Of a stretch of 64,000 nucleotides of DNA, positions 1 through 9,441 are shown piece after piece. Within the stretch, counting starts at the first letter, position 1, and each line of letters starts with the position of its first letter. Source of the DNA: DAISJI01 sp964559835 (GTDB lineage Bacteria > Acidobacteriota > Terriglobia > Terriglobales > Acidobacteriaceae); assembly GCA_964559835.1 (NCBI GenBank), contig CAZLJE010000003.1, forward strand, positions 62,001-126,000, in the 5' to 3' direction. The notes beneath the pieces were generated by a model. That model was not told the origin of the DNA and ran no database searches. It was given only the letters and a program-made list of their open reading frames with translations. The translations under genes and the position numbers were made by a program.

Positions 1-189
1 GAAAGAATGAAGGAGCTTAGGCCTTCGGTCCCCATTCTGATGCTCTCCGCATATGTCGATCTGCCGCGCGAGACACTTGCACTTGTGGATATGCACCTGA
101 CGAAGGGAGAGGGCCCGCTAATTATGCTGAAGGCTGTTGCGGAATTGCTGACTCGGGCGCAGACGCGCAAAGCGGTTCCTGGCACATGA
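1..189 (+). CDS. Response regulator receiver domain, 3' end only
   Basis: The frame is open from the first base and stops at TGA 187-189, so the 5' part lies outside the window. The roughly 62 visible residues read like the last third of a REC domain: VPILMLSAY corresponds to the beta-4 strand and the conserved Ser/Thr region, and the K of LTKGEG fits the conserved lysine after beta-5. No output domain follows, so if the protein starts normally it is probably a single-domain CheY-like receiver. It lies 150 bases before a histidine kinase on the same strand and could be its partner, but no phosphorylated Asp can be seen here. Confidence 0.7.
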   Translation, partial: ERMKELRPSVPILMLSAYVDLPRETLALVDMHLTKGEGPLIMLKAVAELLTRAQTRKAVPGT

Positions 190-339
190 CGGGCCGTTAA
201 CGAGCCCTTTGGTTTCAACCCAGCCTTGCGTGTTTTCCGCGAACCTTGATGCGACGAATGAAGCCGTGCACTTTGCGCGATACGCTCGCCTACAACCTTC
301 GAAGGACAGAGCACATCGTGAAACAAGAGGTTCGGATTC

Positions 340-3336
340 ATGCTCGGTGGCTCCAGGTTACGGATCATGGCGCTGCGCACTCCTGCGGCGCAGTACGCGT
401 TTGCACTGGCAGTCCTGGTCGTTTCGACGTGGATTCGTATTCTGCTGAATCCAGTTTTGGGCGAGCGCCTTCCATACATGTTCTACTTCGTCGCCGTGGC
501 GGTCGTGAGCGTGACGTGCGACCTGCATCCAGCGCTCGTTGAACTCGTAGGCAGCGCACTGTTGACGAACCTGCTTTTCCTCACCCCACAACATCAGTTT
601 CCGTTTAGCCGAGCCTTGTTCTTTGGCGGCCTGTACTTGATAACCGGGTCCGTCGTTGTTTATGCCGGCCAGGCTCATCACCGCTCTGCAAAAGCACTTC
701 AGGAGCAGAAAGATTGGTTTCAGACGACACTCACCAGCATAGGTGATGCAGTGATTGCGGCCGACGCTGACGGTCTTATCACTCTTATGAACCCGGTGGC
801 TGAAACGCTGACCGGATGGTCGTTGAGCGAGGCCCGAGGCATGCCACTCGCTGAAGTCTTCCGGATTTTCGATGAAGAGACTCGCCAGACGGTCGAAAAC
901 CCGATGGAGAAGGTGCGGCGTCTGAACCGAGTCGTGGGGCTGGCCAATCACACAGTTTTGATCAACAAGCGTGGAGGAGAGCTTGCGATCGACGACAGCG
1001 GTGCGCCAACTTTCGCTGCCAATGGCGCTCTGACTGGCATTGTCCTTGTTTTTCGTGACGTAACAGCGCAACGCAAAGCGCAAAGGGCCGCTGCAGAACT
1101 CGCTGCCATTGTCGAGTACTCCGGTGATGCAATCGCAACCAAGAACCTCGACGGCATTATCCAGACGTGGAATGACGCTGCCGAGCGACTCTTTGGCTAT
1201 AAACGAGAGGAAATCGTCGGTAAGCCGGTCACTATTCTCATTCCTCCCGACCGATTGAATGAGGAAACCGAAATTCTCGAGCGGATTCGCAAAGGCTTGC
1301 CTTCCGAGCGACTGGAAACCGTGCGCGTCCACAAGGACGGGAAACCAGTCCATGTTTCTGTGTGCGTTTCTCCGATCAAAGATGCAGATGGGCAGATCAT
1401 CGGCGCCTCCAAAGTCGTCCACGACATAACGGCACTGGCAGCCGCACGGGAAGAATTGGTCCGGGAGAAAGAATTCCTGGCAACGACCATTGCCAGTATT
1501 GGTGACGCGGTGATGGTCGCCGACGCCGAGGGTCGCCTGACGCTGATGAACCGGGTCGCGGAAACGTTGACTGGGTGGCCGTTAGATGAAGCCCGGGGTA
1601 AGCCGCTCGGCGAAGTTTTTCGCATTATCAATCAGCAGACACGGCAAACCGTCGAAAATCCAGTGGACAAGGTGCGCCGGTTGAACAAAGTGGCGGGGCT
1701 AGCGAACCACACGATCCTAATCGCGAGAAGTGGGCAAGAGATTTCGATTGACGACAGCGGAGCTCCCATTTTTGGCCCTGACGGAGCACTGGTCGGAATC
1801 GCCCTGGTATTCCGCGATGTGACGGAAGCGAGAAACGCCGAGGTGAGGCTCACGGCGCAAGCCGCGTTGCTGGACTTGGCATGGGATGCCATCATCGTTC
1901 GGGACGAGTTGGGACACATCAAATTCTGGAATCGGGGTGCGGAGGAGTTGTACGGTTGGTCTCGGGAGGAAGCGTTGGGCAAGACGACCCACGACCTGAT
2001 CCGCACCGAGTTCCCTGTGCCGCTGCCTGAGATTATCAGGCAGACTCGCGAAAAGAACCGTTGGCAGGGCGAATTGATCCATACCACTAAGAGCGGCAGG
2101 AGGATTACGGTGCTCTCCCGTTGGGGTTTGCTCCCCGCCAAGGATGCCTCGGGTGTGCGCGACTTGATGGAAACGAACACTGACATCACCGGGCGTAAGC
2201 AGGATGAAGACGAAATCCGAAAACAGCGAGAATGGTTCCAAACGACCTTGACCAGCATCGGTGACGCTGTGATCTCAACCGACCCTGACGGCCTGATCAC
2301 GTTGATGAATCCGGTGGCTGAAAAATTGACGGAATGGAAATCCGAAGAAGCCGTTGGTAAACCGCTGACGGACGTGTTTCGAATCGTAAATCAGGAAACT
2401 CGAGAACCCGTAGAGAATCCGGTGGAGAAGGTTCGCCGGCTAGACCACGTAGTTGGGCTGGCCAACCACACCGTGCTGATCAGCAAAGGCGGTCGTGAGA
2501 TTGCCATTGACGATAGCGGCGCGCCGATTCGCGATTCCAAAGGACAAATAGCAGGAATCGTCCTTATCTTCCGTGATGTGACGCAACAACGGGTACTCGA
2601 ATCCGCTATAAAGTCGAACGAGCGCCTTGCTCTTGCTGGTCGTCTCTCCGCGTCCATCGCGCACGAAATCCACAACCCGCTCGACACGGTGGGCAACGTT
2701 CTGTTCTTGCTCGAGCAGGAAGTCGGTGGTCAGCTGAAAGCGCGGGGATTGATCGAGACCGCTCAGAGGGAGGTCCAACGGGTTGCCGAGATCAGCAAGA
2801 ATATGCTGAGCCTGCACCGCGAATCGCGTACAGCTTCCAAGGTGAAGCTCTCGGAGTTGCTCGAAGGTGTCGTGGCGCTGGTAAAAGAGACGATTGCCAA
2901 GGACCGGAGAACAATCGAAGTGCTACCTGGATTTGAGGGTGAAGTGGAAGCCTTCCCGTCCGAGCTGCGCCAAGTGTTTACCAATGTCCTCAAGAATGCC
3001 GTCGAAGCGACATCTATCGGTGGAAACATCAAGGTTTACTCCGAGGCGGCCCAGCAATCCGATCAGAACGGCGTCGTGGTTCGCATTATTGATAACGGCG
3101 TCGGCATACCTGAGCAACTCCGGGACCGGCTATTCAATCCGTTCGTCACTACCAAGGAAGAGAGTGGTACTGGGTTGGGGCTATGGGTCAGCCGGAGCAT
3201 CGTGGAGAAACATGGAGGCAGCATTCGATTGGACGGAAGCACAAGCAAGAACAATTCGGGAACGACCGTTACGATATTTCTTCCCGTCAGGCCCATCGCT
3301 CGTAAAGACGATCGTGCGGAGCCTGCACCGGTGTGA
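340..3336 (+). CDS. Membrane-bound multi-PAS sensor histidine kinase
   Basis: A 998-residue sensor kinase. Residues about 15-110 hold four hydrophobic segments, resembling the DUF4118-type membrane anchor. Five PAS-like domains follow, at about 120-243, 248-365, 374-497, 500-615 and 627-747. The first, third and fifth are close copies of each other, each with IGDAV, MNPVAE or MNRVAE, VEKVRRLN-like and IDDSGAP blocks. The phosphoacceptor domain has SIAHEIHNP with His775. The ATPase domain has the N box NVLKNAVEAT, DNGVGIP and GTGLGL near 943. It has no receiver domain, so it must signal to a separate regulator, perhaps the one ending at 189. The ATG at 340 is chosen because AGAGG lies about 9 bases upstream; ATG 367 is an alternative. 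The signal sensed cannot be told from the sequence. Confidence 0.93.
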   Translation: MLGGSRLRIMALRTPAAQYAFALAVLVVSTWIRILLNPVLGERLPYMFYFVAVAVVSVTCDLHPALVELVGSALLTNLLFLTPQHQFPFSRALFFGGLYLITGSVVVYAGQAHHRSAKALQEQKDWFQTTLTSIGDAVIAADADGLITLMNPVAETLTGWSLSEARGMPLAEVFRIFDEETRQTVENPMEKVRRLNRVVGLANHTVLINKRGGELAIDDSGAPTFAANGALTGIVLVFRDVTAQRKAQRAAAELAAIVEYSGDAIATKNLDGIIQTWNDAAERLFGYKREEIVGKPVTILIPPDRLNEETEILERIRKGLPSERLETVRVHKDGKPVHVSVCVSPIKDADGQIIGASKVVHDITALAAAREELVREKEFLATTIASIGDAVMVADAEGRLTLMNRVAETLTGWPLDEARGKPLGEVFRIINQQTRQTVENPVDKVRRLNKVAGLANHTILIARSGQEISIDDSGAPIFGPDGALVGIALVFRDVTEARNAEVRLTAQAALLDLAWDAIIVRDELGHIKFWNRGAEELYGWSREEALGKTTHDLIRTEFPVPLPEIIRQTREKNRWQGELIHTTKSGRRITVLSRWGLLPAKDASGVRDLMETNTDITGRKQDEDEIRKQREWFQTTLTSIGDAVISTDPDGLITLMNPVAEKLTEWKSEEAVGKPLTDVFRIVNQETREPVENPVEKVRRLDHVVGLANHTVLISKGGREIAIDDSGAPIRDSKGQIAGIVLIFRDVTQQRVLESAIKSNERLALAGRLSASIAHEIHNPLDTVGNVLFLLEQEVGGQLKARGLIETAQREVQRVAEISKNMLSLHRESRTASKVKLSELLEGVVALVKETIAKDRRTIEVLPGFEGEVEAFPSELRQVFTNVLKNAVEATSIGGNIKVYSEAAQQSDQNGVVVRIIDNGVGIPEQLRDRLFNPFVTTKEESGTGLGLWVSRSIVEKHGGSIRLDGSTSKNNSGTTVTIFLPVRPIARKDDRAEPAPV

Positions 3337-3410
3337 AGGGCGGAGCAGTTGAGTAGGGCGGCTGAAGAAACGTAGGACCACGGTCAACACCTTCGGGATC
3401 ACCACGTCAT

Positions 3411-3440
3411 GAACGCCACAGCCGACCGGCTGTGGCGTTC
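3411..3440. terminator. Perfect 13-bp hairpin between convergent genes
   Basis: GAACGCCACAGCC (3411-3423) and its exact complement (3428-3440) are separated by the 4-base loop gacc. It lies 75 bases after the kinase stop and before the end of the opposite-strand HD-GYP remnant, the usual place for a two-way terminator. Neither side has a T tract, so the terminator role is inferred. Confidence 0.45.
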
Positions 3441-3562
3441 GCCCAACCCAATCACTACACCGACCTCGGTGCTCCTGGGCCGCACGGAGAGCGCGGCTGC
3501 TCATCTCCCACCATAAAGCACACCGGCTCAACAAGCACATTACACAGCGACAGCCGTGGCGC

Positions 3563-4136
3563 TCAAGTCGCCAAACACAAGGGCAAATTCCCTTTCCACA
3601 TCGCGGATGCCCGAAGCACCACAGGATCGAAATGGGAAGGCTGGGTGCGACCGTCCCCTTCAAGGATGATGCTGCAGGCCGTTCGGTGATCCAGCGCGCC
3701 TTTGTAAGGGCGGGCGTTTCGCAGAGCATCGTATTGATCGGCGACTGTGAGGATTTCTTGCGGACAGTGGGATTCGGTCCTCACACAGGTAGCCGCTGCC
3801 ATCCCACCTCTCATGGTGGCTGCGCGTGATACTTACTCCCATCTTGAGGAATCGGTTCTCCGGGTAACAGCGCAGCACGTCCTCCAGCGTGCAGGCTCCA
3901 ATCGTGGTGTGAGTCTGCATGACGCGACGTTCTGCATCGGTTAATGGTCCCGCCTTCAAGAGAATAGAGTCTGAAATACCCACCTTGCCGATGTCATGCA
4001 GCGCGGCGGCGTGAGATAAGTTGTCGACGTAATCATCGTCAACATACTTATGAAGGGAGCCATGTCGCTGCAGAGCGACCGCCAACACTTGACAGTATTT
4101 CTGTACGCGTTGGAAAAATTTGCGGGCTCCGCAAGA
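3563..4136 (-). pseudogene. HD-GYP cyclic-di-GMP phosphodiesterase remnant
   Basis: Two overlapping minus-strand frames together spell an HD-GYP domain. The first (about 4136 to 3760) starts after a TAG at 4137-4139 and carries RVQKYCQVLA, HDIGKVGISD, HTTIGA and HHERWDGSGY. The second (3814 to 3563) continues with VADQYDALRNARPYKGA and ends near FDPVVL. The join between IPLSAR and ILTVADQYDAL needs a frameshift near 3795. The normal N-terminal half, often a receiver or PAS domain, is missing. The conserved HD and HHERWDGSGY motifs are still readable, so decay looks recent, or a sequencing error is involved. No active product is expected. Confidence 0.75.
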
Positions 4137-4203
4137 CTACATCCGAGCCGTCCCAGACCCCGGCATTTCAATGCCGAAATAAACTCCTGCTCACCGCTGC
4201 TCT

Positions 4204-4524
4204 TTAATCTTCCGAGCAATCCGATAAACCAGTCACCCGTCGGTCCGCCTTACATCTACGTGCCACTTGTTCGAGTACTCGCCTGGTGAATACACCCTTG
4301 CAAGTGAATCTGGCCCCCGCGGTCATTAAATCCAGTAAAGTGTCCTCGCCCTCCTGGCTGATGTGGGTCACGTTTCGGAGGTCGATCATGAGAGGGCGGG
4401 CACCGAGTTGCGGACGGTAAACGTCCCACGTTCTTCTCAGCTCCGCGATCCACGGCGCAATCAACTTCCCTTCAATGACGAACCTCAGGCACCTCCGGTT
4501 CTCTACCACAGAAATCTTCATCAT
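4204..4524 (-). CDS. STAS-like domain protein
   Basis: About 106 residues with the layout of a STAS (anti-sigma factor antagonist-like) domain: an opening beta strand (MKISVVENRRCLRFVIEG), a helix with WIAELRRTW, then LMIDLRNVTHISQEG, which matches the strand and loop that carry the regulatory Ser in SpoIIAA. The protein ends with a Cys/Arg-rich tail (ARRCKADRR). ATG 4524 and ATG 4521 are both possible; a TTG at 4530 is less likely. It lies downstream of the sigma-54 activator on the same strand with a 220-base gap, so it may have its own promoter. The partner is unknown. Confidence 0.6.
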   Translation of the reverse strand: MMKISVVENRRCLRFVIEGKLIAPWIAELRRTWDVYRPQLGARPLMIDLRNVTHISQEGEDTLLDLMTAGARFTCKGVFTRRVLEQVARRCKADRRVTGLSDCSED

Positions 4525-4747
4525 TAACAAGTTCCCGGCGGATGATGAAGCATTGCAGATGCCAAACAGGGATCGCGCAAGTCATTGAAATTCAAGCTCG
4601 GAGATTCGATCTCAGTGGGCGTGTCGAGCTGTCGAAGAGAACATCTAGCATCAACAGTCGACAGTCGACTTCGGGTTCGGGCCCGTTGTGAGTCGGAAAT
4701 AGACGCTACGTAGTATCTCTAGGCCTGAAGCACTGCAGATTTGATTT

Positions 4748-7225
4748 CTACTCAAACTCGTTCGCATGTATGCCTAACCTTTTCATGCGTGAGAGCAGAG
4801 TTGTGCGATTAATGCCCATGCGGGTCGCAGCTCCATCCGCGCCGCCAACCCGCCCGTTGGTTTCGCGGAGCACACGCATAATCTCAGAACGCCGATTTTG
4901 CTTCCCTTCTTCGCGACCCCTTTTGAGAAGATCCTTTTGAGGGCGATCCCTTTGGGGGGTTGCCTTGTGCAGCCCTTCAATGGCTTCTTTGACAATACGG
5001 ACGACATCGTCATGTCCGGTGGAGTCTCGCGAATCGACAGCTGCCGGCGGAACGTTGGGCTCTCTCAATTCACTGAGTGGCGCATCCAACGACTTGGCGC
5101 GCGTCAGGATTACGGCGCGCTCAATGAAATTTTCCAGTTCCCGGATGTTGCCCGGCCAATTCCAACTGCTCAGTGTTTTTAATGCCGTAGTCGGCACTGA
5201 ATCAATATCCTTTTTCATTTGTCGTGAGTACTTCTGGACGAAGTAACTCACCAGCAAAGGAATGTCTTCTCTGCGCTCACGTAGCGGTGGAATCCGAATG
5301 GGAAAGACGTTCAAGCGATAATATAAATCGCTGCGAAATTCGCGGGCAGCGATCATCTTTTCCAAGTCGCGGTTCGTCGCAGCCACCAGTCGCACGTTGG
5401 CCCTCCTTGTGTGATTGCTCCCCAGGCGTTCGAACTCTCGCTCTTGCAGAGCCCGAAGCAGTTTTGGCTGAATGTCAATCGGGATGTCACCGACTTCGTC
5501 CAGAAATAACGTGCCTTGGTCCGCGAGTTCCATCCGTCCAACCTTTTGGGCGATAGCGCCGGTAAATGCTCCCTTTTCGTGTCCAAATAATTCGCTTTCC
5601 AGAAGGCCGGTAGGAATCGCGGCGCAGTTCAGCCTCACAAAGGTGCATTCCCTGCGCCGACTGCGTTCATGAATGGCGCGCGCGATCAACTCCTTGCCGG
5701 TACCTGTCTCACCCAGCAGCAGAACCGTGGAATCGCTCGAAGCGACAGTCTCTACTAATACCAGAACATGCTTTAAGGCCGGGCTGTTCCCAATAATGTT
5801 CTCGAAGTTCATCTCGCTGCGGATCTCTTCTTCCAGATAGAGCTTCTCCTGGGCGAGCTTGTCTTTCAGTTGCGAAATCTCGTGATATGCCAAAGCATTT
5901 TCAATGGCGATGGCGATCTCCCCTGAAGCTTGGCTGAGGAATTCAACCTCCTCTGGCGTGAAGGATGGCTCGGTCGCCCGTGCGATCACAAAGCCTCCGA
6001 GCACTCGACCTCGATTAACGAGTGGAATCAAACAGGCGGTCTTCAGGCCTTCGCCGACCACTTTATCGTATATCTCAGGCGGAACTCCGGCGGGGTCGGA
6101 CACGTCAACGACTGATGGTTTCAATGTCTCCATAACGCGCTTTCCGGCTCCGCTTATCGTGTAGACCATCTCCTCCTTAATAAGGCCTTTGCCCTGAGGA
6201 AAATCGAGAACGTATAGTTTGGGCGTGCTTGATGCCGAATCTACCAGCGAAACAAAAACAGCATCACAGTGCATTACCTCCCGAATGTTAGAGGAAATCG
6301 AACGCAACACCTCACGAAGCTCTAGATTCGAGGTGATTTGGTGAGTTACGTTCAGGAGCAACTTCAGCCGGTCATTTTTCGTGCAAAGATCGCTCTCACG
6401 TTGCCGTAGCTCCTGCTCTGCACGTATACGCTCGGTTACATCGATCACCGTACCAACGAACTCACCGAGATTGCCGGATCCATCGAGGACCGCATGACCG
6501 ACGGCGTGAATGTCCCTGATCCCTTTTTTCGGATGAACGACCCGATAGTCCAGTTCGAAATCCGCTTTGTCGCGGATGGCTTGCTCGAACCGGTCCCTGG
6601 TCGTTGCTTGATCGTCCGGATGAATTCGCTGAAAGAATTCTTCGAATCGCGGCAGCGGGCCGGCGGGATCGAACCCCAAGACGTAGTAGCACGTCTCCGA
6701 CCAGTACCTGATATCACCGGCCGCGGGATTCCATGCCCAACTGCCAGTTTGACTGAGTCTCTGCGCTTCCGCTAGATATGCTTCGCTTTCACGTAACCTC
6801 TGTTCCGCGCGTTTGCGTTCAGTGATGTCACGATATATTACGTAGTCACAAATCTGGCTTCCCGCAATCGACATAGGCGCGCTGAGTATCGAGACATGAA
6901 TGCGGGTGCCATCCTTGTGCTTCCGCACAGTTTCGACGTTCAGGTTCTCTCCCCGAAGGCCACGACGCGCGTATTCCTCCGCCTCAGCCAAAAGTTCTTC
7001 GGGAACGACTAGCTCGTTGATCAGACGTCCACGCGCTTCCTCTTGTGCATAACCGAAAACCTTGGTGAATTCCGGATTGACCTGCAGAATGCGGTTATCT
7101 GTATCGAGCAAAACGATAGCTTCTGGCACTCTCGCAAACAGACCGTCGAGCAGGGTCCTTTGCAGCGCCACGGCGGCATAGCCGTTTGCGTTGATGCCTG
7201 CGATATTGACCTGATTTGCACTCAT
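4748..7225 (-). CDS. PAS-PAS-GAF sigma-54-dependent activator (FhlA/NtrC type)
   Basis: A bacterial enhancer-binding protein of 825 residues. Two PAS domains (about 20-135 and 150-265) and a GAF domain (about 290-435) form the sensor part. The AAA+ core at about 475-715 has Walker A GETGTGKE, the sigma-54 contact loop GAFTGA near 552, and the Walker B strand TLFLDEVGD. A Fis-type helix-turn-helix sits at the C terminus (about 780-820). There is no receiver domain, so it probably responds to a ligand or redox signal, not to phosphorylation. The frame is open to 7531, but ATG 7225 is chosen because GGGAG lies about 9 bases upstream and the PAS region begins soon after. It is divergent from the barrel gene at 8038, whose sigma-54 promoter makes that gene its likely target. 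Confidence 0.93.
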   Translation of the reverse strand: MSANQVNIAGINANGYAAVALQRTLLDGLFARVPEAIVLLDTDNRILQVNPEFTKVFGYAQEEARGRLINELVVPEELLAEAEEYARRGLRGENLNVETVRKHKDGTRIHVSILSAPMSIAGSQICDYVIYRDITERKRAEQRLRESEAYLAEAQRLSQTGSWAWNPAAGDIRYWSETCYYVLGFDPAGPLPRFEEFFQRIHPDDQATTRDRFEQAIRDKADFELDYRVVHPKKGIRDIHAVGHAVLDGSGNLGEFVGTVIDVTERIRAEQELRQRESDLCTKNDRLKLLLNVTHQITSNLELREVLRSISSNIREVMHCDAVFVSLVDSASSTPKLYVLDFPQGKGLIKEEMVYTISGAGKRVMETLKPSVVDVSDPAGVPPEIYDKVVGEGLKTACLIPLVNRGRVLGGFVIARATEPSFTPEEVEFLSQASGEIAIAIENALAYHEISQLKDKLAQEKLYLEEEIRSEMNFENIIGNSPALKHVLVLVETVASSDSTVLLLGETGTGKELIARAIHERSRRRECTFVRLNCAAIPTGLLESELFGHEKGAFTGAIAQKVGRMELADQGTLFLDEVGDIPIDIQPKLLRALQEREFERLGSNHTRRANVRLVAATNRDLEKMIAAREFRSDLYYRLNVFPIRIPPLRERREDIPLLVSYFVQKYSRQMKKDIDSVPTTALKTLSSWNWPGNIRELENFIERAVILTRAKSLDAPLSELREPNVPPAAVDSRDSTGHDDVVRIVKEAIEGLHKATPQRDRPQKDLLKRGREEGKQNRRSEIMRVLRETNGRVGGADGAATRMGINRTTLLSRMKRLGIHANEFE

Positions 7226-7935
7226 GACGCCCACTCCCGTCGACACTGTGCCGCAACAGAGTTGATGCTCCTTTCCCGTCCCTGTCTTTCCGAGAACCAG
7301 CACGCCGAGATTTGGTTGCTTGAATGGGGACAAATTGAGGAGATCCAGTTCGAACATCATCTCACCGGCAACTCGGCCTTGGCGCTCGCCGAGGCAGGTA
7401 CTGGATCCGGAAGTTGCAGTCGCGCTACCCGGCGAGTTGGCCCGAGTTCGGGGCGGAGAGACTCGCTGCGCTTGAAAGCGGACCATTTTCGGAGTATGCA
7501 CGGGGCCACGAAATGGCAATCGCAAATGCACCCAAACGGCCGTGGCATGCAGTGAGCGCCACCCCCAGGAATGAGTGAGGCTCAGACCCGAGTGCCTTCA
7601 GCGCGTTCCTGACTTCAGGGAATTGCTCATCACGATTCCCATATTCGTCTATGCGAAGCGAGTGCCGATACTGATGTATCCACCAGGCTGGAGTTTGTTC
7701 AACGGAATGTTCAACGGAAACCCTCCGGGAGAGAGAAAATGTGCCGAGAGTCCACTCCATTGTGCTCGCGTCCTCGCTGTAGACGATGGCATTCACAAAA
7801 ATCAACATCGATCACATTGAGCCCCTTCTCCGCATTCGTTAAGTATCGGTCTGTTGAAGCAGACTTCAACACTCGACAGTCGAAAACCTACTTTAGAGTT
7901 CTCGTCGAAACTCATGAACTCGCTGGATGGCGACT
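7226..7935. other. Intergenic region upstream of the sigma-54 activator
   Basis: About 700 bases with no gene that I can support. Minus-strand frames here (7425-7808, and the extension of the activator frame to 7531) have no family resemblance over their length. One exception is a short P-loop-like string, LVLGKTGTGKE, encoded on the minus strand near 7265-7310. The region probably holds activator-binding sites for the promoter at 7937, but I could not identify clear inverted repeats. Confidence 0.5.
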
Positions 7936-7936
7936 T

Positions 7937-7952
7937 TGGCACGCGTTTTGCT
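7937..7952 (+). promoter_or_regulatory. Sigma-54 (-24/-12) promoter
   Basis: TGGCACG, four bases (cgtt), then TTGCT matches the sigma-54 consensus TGGCACG-N4-TTGCW at every fixed position. The invariant GG is at 7938-7939 and the GC at 7950-7951, ten bases apart. Transcription would start near 7963, giving a leader of about 75 bases to the ATG at 8038. The divergent sigma-54 activator at 4748-7225 is the obvious regulator. Confidence 0.85.
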
Positions 7953-8037
7953 CCTTTCTGTTGTCACGCTGGGCGGTTGAACACATTGAACATGGTCGAT
8001 TTTCGTAATGCGTCAACCCTGAGAGGAAGAACAAACC

Positions 8038-8925
8038 ATGAATCGCTCATTCGAACACATGCGACACCTCCGAACACATGGTGTTGTTGCGCTGCTGATT
8101 TTGAGTTTTTCGCTCATCGGAGTACAGGTTGCGCTCAGTCAGCAGAGTGGCAATGCTCCTTCCACGGATGCCGGTCAGGCAGCTCCTACTGAAGGTGGCG
8201 GCGACCTGGCGTCGCAAGCGAACGACCCTTCTGCACCCTTGAAACAGCTGAATTTCTACAATTCGTATAACCCTGCTTACTTTGGATCGCAAGGCGAGGG
8301 CAACGTGCTCCTTATTCGGCCCGTGTTGCCGGCAGAATCGCGAGGTTGGTTTCCGGCTACTATTACGCGACCGGCAATTCCAGTCGTTAGTCTTCCTAAC
8401 GGTCGATCGGGCTTCGGCGATTTGTCTTTCACTTCACTGTTTTTTCCTTTCAATGGTCCGCCACATACGAAAATTGGGATCGGCGAGGCCTTGGCGCTTC
8501 CGACCGCATCGAGTTCGCTTCTCGGACAAGGTAAGTGGCAGCTGGGACCTGCTGCGCTAGTCATCTACACAGGAGTTAAATCGCTGGTGGTCGGTGCTTT
8601 GGTGCAGAATCCGATCAGCTTTGCTGGCGAATCGCGACGTCGTGATGTGAATGCAATGGCGCTTCAACCACTTATCGTAAAAACGTTTCGCGGAGGATTC
8701 TTCGTTCGCACAGACCCAACCCTGAACTTTGATTGGGAACGTGGCGGTGCCGCAACCATTCCCGTAAACCTTGGGTTCGGAAAGATTATAACGATCGGTT
8801 CTCGTCCGGTGAATGCTTATATTCAGCCCGAGTGGACCGTGCGTCGTCCAACATTTCCAGGTTCCGTTGTTCCGAAGTTCACCATTAGGCTTTCTTTCAC
8901 GTTACTCTATCCGGCAAAGCGATAG
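8038..8925 (+). CDS. Putative outer-membrane beta-barrel transporter
   Basis: A 295-residue exported protein. Residues about 15-36 form a signal peptide (GVVALLILSFSLIGV, then an Ala-Leu-Ser cleavage region). The mature part starts with a low-complexity Gly/Ala/Thr linker and the block LASQANDPSAPL. That block is typical of the barrel proteins annotated as neuromedin U-like or as the transporter family. The rest is alternating beta-strand sequence ending in FTIRLSFTLLYP, a plausible barrel-closing strand. The start has GAGAGGAAG about 8 bases upstream. Expression is predicted to be sigma-54 dependent from 7937. The substrate is unknown. Confidence 0.75.
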   Translation: MNRSFEHMRHLRTHGVVALLILSFSLIGVQVALSQQSGNAPSTDAGQAAPTEGGGDLASQANDPSAPLKQLNFYNSYNPAYFGSQGEGNVLLIRPVLPAESRGWFPATITRPAIPVVSLPNGRSGFGDLSFTSLFFPFNGPPHTKIGIGEALALPTASSSLLGQGKWQLGPAALVIYTGVKSLVVGALVQNPISFAGESRRRDVNAMALQPLIVKTFRGGFFVRTDPTLNFDWERGGAATIPVNLGFGKIITIGSRPVNAYIQPEWTVRRPTFPGSVVPKFTIRLSFTLLYPAKR

Positions 8926-9441
8926 TGACATTGTTTTGCTTTGCGTTGGAGCGATGCCTGGGATTCACAACACTTTAGCAGCGAGAACGGAAGAACGGCT
9001 ATCGGCGCTTACCACTCCCCCGAATGAAAACGCGCGAAAGACCTGCCAGCTACCTTTGAGACTCAGCCGCCCTCTCGGTCCCGCCCGACAACACAGCCCT
9101 AGCCCATCGGTTCTCACGTTCTGCTGAATAGCCTGCTCTCCCTCGCACTAATTCGAATCGCGGTAGCCGCATTCCGCGAATTCAGCATCTTCGCACTTCC
9201 ACGCATTTCGTAGGCTATTTGCAGCCCATCGAAGAATCCGACAGTTGCTCGCATTGTGTCGAGTCGACGAGGCATCAAAGCTCAACACTCAACAGTCAAC
9301 ACCGTCTCGCTCGCTCCGTTTTCAATCGTCCATTCATTTCGCTCAACTTATTGGTCTCGGCCAGTCTGCTCGCTTTGGCATTCCGGTTGCCTCTATTCGA
9401 CTACGAAAGTTGCAAATTGCAACTCGCAAAGGAGACTTTTC
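8926..9441. other. Intergenic region, no gene seen
   Basis: About 515 bases between the barrel gene and the lactonase. The frame of the downstream gene is open back to 9256, but the extension lacks family similarity, so it is treated as non-coding. No clear terminator or promoter could be identified. Confidence 0.5.

Noticed and set aside
7425..7808. 127-codon minus-strand frame upstream of the activator
   Set aside because: No family likeness, no ribosome-binding site, and it covers the likely control region.
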